32,929 nt of DNA from Actinomycetes bacterium. Its GTDB lineage: Bacteria; Actinomycetota; Acidimicrobiia; IMCC26256; Chersky-534. The stretch lies in assembly GCA_025463865.1 (NCBI GenBank), contig JAODBH010000061.1, positions 1-32,929 of the forward strand, given 5' to 3'. The notes beneath the pieces were generated by a model. The model saw only the letters and a list, made by a program, of their open reading frames with translations. It was not told where the DNA came from and searched no databases. Positions 30,850 to 32,929 of the stretch are shown here, one piece after another (the first letter of the stretch is position 1; each line of letters opens with the position of its first letter). The position numbers and the translations under genes were made by a program.

Positions 30850-30923
30850 CCCGGAAGCTCAGCACGGGCCGGCTCCGGCGTGCCAAGGATATGCCGGGCA
30901 GCTTCAGAGGCAGCGGTGTCCCG

Positions 30924-31172
30924 CTACTCCGCGGACGTCGGGCCCGGACCGAAGCCGCCGCGGTCACGGGCGCCGATTCGGGCTTGGTAGCGCTCGCGGA
31001 GCTGGGCGTTGCGCTTGCGGAAGGTCATGAACATCGCGACCCGGGCTGCAGCGAGGGCGACGAACAGCAGGCCGACGAGCACGTGGCCTGTCGCGAGCAG
31101 GACGAGGGCGAGGCCAAGCGTGATGGCGAGCATGATCGAGCGGATCACGAGGAACGTGCGGTCGGGCTTCAT
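30924..31172 (-). CDS. Small two-helix membrane protein, unknown function
   Basis: 82 aa starting MKPDRTFLVIRS. Two hydrophobic helices (about residues 7-30 and 32-52) are followed by a basic, Arg-rich tail, MTFRKRNAQLRERYQARIGAR, which should be cytoplasmic. The frame is open upstream to 31238, but the ATG at 31172 follows a gaaag ribosome-binding-like stretch and places the basic residues at the N terminus. I do not recognise a family. A likely promoter lies at 31240-31269 on the minus strand. Confidence 0.65.
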   Translation of the reverse strand: MKPDRTFLVIRSIMLAITLGLALVLLATGHVLVGLLFVALAAARVAMFMTFRKRNAQLRERYQARIGARDRGGFGPGPTSAE

Positions 31173-31239
31173 CGGGGCTCTTTCGGGTTGATCGGAAGGG
31201 TCGGCCCGGACCGGGCCGTCACTCCATGACAGCACCAAA

Positions 31240-31269
31240 ATTGTGAGGAGGGTGTTCGGCCTGCGTCAA
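31240..31269 (-). promoter_or_regulatory. Promoter of the small membrane protein gene
   Basis: On the minus strand, TTGACG (plus 31264-31269) and CACAAT (plus 31240-31245) are 18 bp apart. The -10 lies in one of the few A/T-rich spots of this region, about 68 nt before the start codon. Confidence 0.45.
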
Positions 31270-31289
31270 CGTCCCGACAACGGCCCGCG

Positions 31290-31331
31290 AAGCGGTCCCG
31301 CGGGACCGCTTTTCGGCGCGATCGTGCGCCG
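31290..31331 (+). terminator. 22-bp perfect palindrome with T-run, plus second hairpin
   Basis: aagcggtcccg meets its exact complement with no spacer (31290-31311) and runs into tttt (31310-31313). Next comes cggcgc/gcgccg (31314-31319 with 31326-31331). It looks like an intrinsic terminator for plus-strand transcription, yet it lies between divergent genes. It may insulate the downstream gene or be an operator. Confidence 0.5.
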
Positions 31332-31365
31332 AACCGTTGGCTGTTGGACCGGCGCCGGCTCGGAG

Positions 31366-31371
31366 TAGACC
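31366..31371 (+). promoter_or_regulatory. -10-like box of the propeller lipoprotein gene
   Basis: TAGACC ends 6 nt before the ATG at 31378, the spacing of leaderless genes here, although the last base is not T. TTGGAC lies 16 bp upstream as a possible -35. Confidence 0.4.
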
Positions 31372-31377
31372 GTGGCC

Positions 31378-32802
31378 ATGCGAACGAGGCGTTGGATCCT
31401 GGCCGCGGCCGCGATGACCCTGGTGGTCGGCGCCTGCTCGTCGAGCTCGTCGAAGGCGACGTCGACGACCCAGCGGTCGAGCTCGGCCTCCACCCACGCG
31501 ACGACCACGACCGCCGCCACCACGACCACGGCCGCGGTCACGGGCGCCCAGTGGCCGACCTACTACGGAACCAGTGCCCGTCCCGGTGTCGCGGCCGACG
31601 GACCGTCGTCCGCGAGCGCGGCGAAGAAGCAGTGGGAGTCACCGGCGCTCGACGGCGAGCTGTACGCGCAGCCCGTGCTCGTCGGCGAGCGGGTGATCAT
31701 GGCCACCGAGAACGACACCGTGTACTCGCTGAACGCGGCCGACGGCGCGATCGTCTGGCAGACGCACCTCGGCAGCCCGGTTGCCGGGAAGTCACTGCCG
31801 TGCGGCAACATCGACCCCGTAGGCATCACGAGCACGCCGGTCGTCGACGTGGCCGCGGGTCGCGTGTATGCGGCGGGCATGATCCAACCCACACAGAACG
31901 TGCTGTTCGACCTCGACCTCGCCACCGGCAAGCTGATCGGATCCACCGTGGTCGACGTACAGGGGTCCGACCCGGCGACGCAGAGCCAGCGCTCCGCGCT
32001 CACGCTCTCGGCCGGCAAGGTGTACGTGCCCTTCGGTGGGCGCTTCGGTGACTGCGGCACGTACCACGGCCGGGTCGTGTCGGTCCCCGTGACCGCCGCC
32101 GGCCTCGGAACGCCTGCCCCGTACACGCTGCCGACGCAGAACCAGGGTGGCTTCTGGTCGCCGTCAGGTGCATCGACGGCTGCTGACGGCAGCCTCTTCC
32201 TCACCTCGGGCAACAGCTCGAGCAGCGGAGCGTTCGACTATGGAGACTCGGTCGTCCGACTGACCGCCGATCTCAAGCTGACCGACTCGTTCACGCCGGC
32301 CAACTGGAAGGCGCTCAACCAGGGCGACCTCGACCTCGGGACCACGAGCCCGGTCCTGCTTCCCGACAACCGCGTGTTCCAGGTGGGAAAGGAGGGCATC
32401 GGCTATCTGCTCGACGCGCAGCACCTCGGCGGCATCGGCGGCGCGCTGCAGGCAGCCAACGTGTGCGGCACGAGCAGCGCGTTCGGCGCGGTGGCGCACG
32501 ACGGCGACACGATGTTCGTGCCGTGCCTCAACGCGCTGGTCCAGGTGAAGGTCTCGGGCGACAGCTTCACGACGGGTTGGCGCATGACGCTGAACACCCC
32601 CGGTCCGCCCATCGTCGCCGGTGGCGCGGTGTGGACGGTGACCACCGGCAGCGGCGACCTCGTCGCCATCGACGCGGCCGCCGGAACGTCCTCGGCGGTC
32701 CTGCACATCGGCGACGTGCCGTCGCGCTTCACCTCCCTCGCGGCGGGCGGCGGCCACGTGGTGGTCGGCGCGAACCGCAAGGTGCTCGCCTTCGGCGGCT
32801 GA
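31378..32802 (+). CDS. PQQ-like beta-propeller lipoprotein
   Basis: 474 aa. The lipoprotein signal MRTRRWILAAAAMTLVVGAC places the lipidated Cys at 20, then a Ser/Thr-rich low-complexity linker of about 35 residues. The rest has repeated PQQ-type blades: AQPVLVGERVIMATENDTVYSLNAADGAIVWQTHLGS, TPVVDVAAGRVYAAG, SPVLLPDNRVFQVGKEGIGYLLD, PPIVAGGAVWTVTTGSGDLVAID. Such propellers are either quinoproteins or, more often when PQQ ligands are not evident, binding scaffolds such as BamB. Enzyme activity is not claimed. It acts outside the membrane. The ATG at 31378 gives a good signal peptide; a GTG at 31372 is an alternative. Confidence 0.82.
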   Translation: MRTRRWILAAAAMTLVVGACSSSSSKATSTTQRSSSASTHATTTTAATTTTAAVTGAQWPTYYGTSARPGVAADGPSSASAAKKQWESPALDGELYAQPVLVGERVIMATENDTVYSLNAADGAIVWQTHLGSPVAGKSLPCGNIDPVGITSTPVVDVAAGRVYAAGMIQPTQNVLFDLDLATGKLIGSTVVDVQGSDPATQSQRSALTLSAGKVYVPFGGRFGDCGTYHGRVVSVPVTAAGLGTPAPYTLPTQNQGGFWSPSGASTAADGSLFLTSGNSSSSGAFDYGDSVVRLTADLKLTDSFTPANWKALNQGDLDLGTTSPVLLPDNRVFQVGKEGIGYLLDAQHLGGIGGALQAANVCGTSSAFGAVAHDGDTMFVPCLNALVQVKVSGDSFTTGWRMTLNTPGPPIVAGGAVWTVTTGSGDLVAIDAAAGTSSAVLHIGDVPSRFTSLAAGGGHVVVGANRKVLAFGG

Positions 32803-32835
32803 CCGCTACCGCGCCGCTACCGCGCCGCTACCGCG
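32803..32835 (+). repeat. Three tandem 11-bp repeats after the propeller gene
   Basis: ccgctaccgcg is repeated exactly three times (32803-32813, 32814-32824, 32825-32835) immediately after the stop codon. It is a simple tandem repeat of unknown role. Confidence 0.8.
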
Positions 32836-32851
32836 CAAAACCGGACGCGCA

Positions 32852-32880
32852 ACGGCCCGCCGATGGGATCGGCGGGCCGT
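32852..32880. terminator. Bidirectional terminator near the right edge
   Basis: A 13-bp perfect stem pairs acggcccgccgat (32852-32864) with atcggcgggccgt (32868-32880), with loop ggg. It lies between the plus-strand lipoprotein gene and the end of a minus-strand gene. Confidence 0.85.
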
Positions 32881-32897
32881 GATCGCGGTGGGGTGGT

Positions 32898-32929
32898 TCA
32901 GGTGGGTGTGATGTCGTAGCCGAACATGT
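32898..32929 (-). CDS. C-terminal end of an unidentified minus-strand gene (partial)
   Basis: Reading the minus strand from the right edge gives the last codons MFGYDITPT and a TGA at 32898-32900. The position, 17 nt after a strong hairpin, supports a real gene end converging on the lipoprotein gene. There is too little sequence to identify it, and the frame is supported only by the stop and the terminator. Confidence 0.4.
   Translation of the reverse strand, partial: MFGYDITPT

Noticed and set aside
1..32929. CRISPR arrays, tRNA or rRNA genes, insertion sequences or phage genes
   Set aside because: I found no spaced direct repeats of CRISPR form, no cloverleaf or rRNA-like stretches, and no transposase or phage motifs. 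The only repeats are short tandem ones and the coding repeats at 1400-2143.

Overview
The window is GC-rich, close to 70 percent by eye, and gene-dense. It looks like an actinobacterial chromosome, most probably an acidimicrobial lineage. Four things point there. (1) The gene order rnj, SDR, ftsK, pgsA, cinA, recA, miaB, miaA, dapF, hflX, lexA, LysM gene, nrdR follows the Mycobacterium tuberculosis stretch from Rv2752c to Rv2718c, as I recall it. (2) TANNNT -10 boxes sit only 6-8 nt before many start codons, the pattern of leaderless genes. (3) The SOS boxes have the actinobacterial form CGAAC-N4-GTTCG. (4) The secreted proteins at the left edge carry 42-residue [16 protein letters not shown] repeats, a type I associate with acidimicrobial surface proteins. 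The species cannot be named from this sequence.

Layout. 1-2146: tail of one secreted repeat protein and a complete paralogue (NHL propeller plus six 42-residue repeats). 2232-4694: RNase J and an SDR oxidoreductase. 4845-7340: FtsK with a strikingly acidic linker. 7607-10775: rimO-pgsA-cinA, overlapping by 4 nt at each junction. 11015-12940: recA with two nested promoters, then a maleylpyruvate-isomerase-like protein where recX often lies. 13021-17542: miaB, miaA, dapF, hflX, the last three joined by ATGA overlaps. 17619-19732: a YtcJ-type amidohydrolase coupled to a DinB-like protein. 20027-23201: dapC, dapD, dapE, which with dapF give the succinylase branch of diaminopimelate/lysine synthesis. 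23265-25150: lexA, divergent to a LysM membrane protein (ChiZ/YneA-like), then nrdR. 25531-28332: B12-dependent ribonucleotide reductase nrdJ behind two NrdR boxes. 28406-32802: accessory genes: a lipoprotein HNH nuclease, a HAD/ParB-like fusion, a possible dioxygenase remnant, a VOC protein, a small membrane protein and a PQQ-like propeller lipoprotein. The right edge cuts a minus-strand gene.

How it works together. The clearest regulatory story is the DNA-damage and dNTP circuit. LexA boxes lie inside the -35/-10 spacers of the recA, lexA and LysM-gene promoters. recA and the LysM gene also share a nearly identical 20-bp element spaced like the PafBC-dependent (RecA-NDp) promoter, although its sequence match to that motif is partial. 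NrdR is encoded just upstream of its presumed target nrdJ, whose leader carries two NrdR-type palindromes three helical turns apart. Most of the window is conserved housekeeping DNA. I do not see a clearly new defence or metabolic system. The most unusual protein is the HAD/ParB-like fusion, and the most informative novelty is the regulatory architecture.
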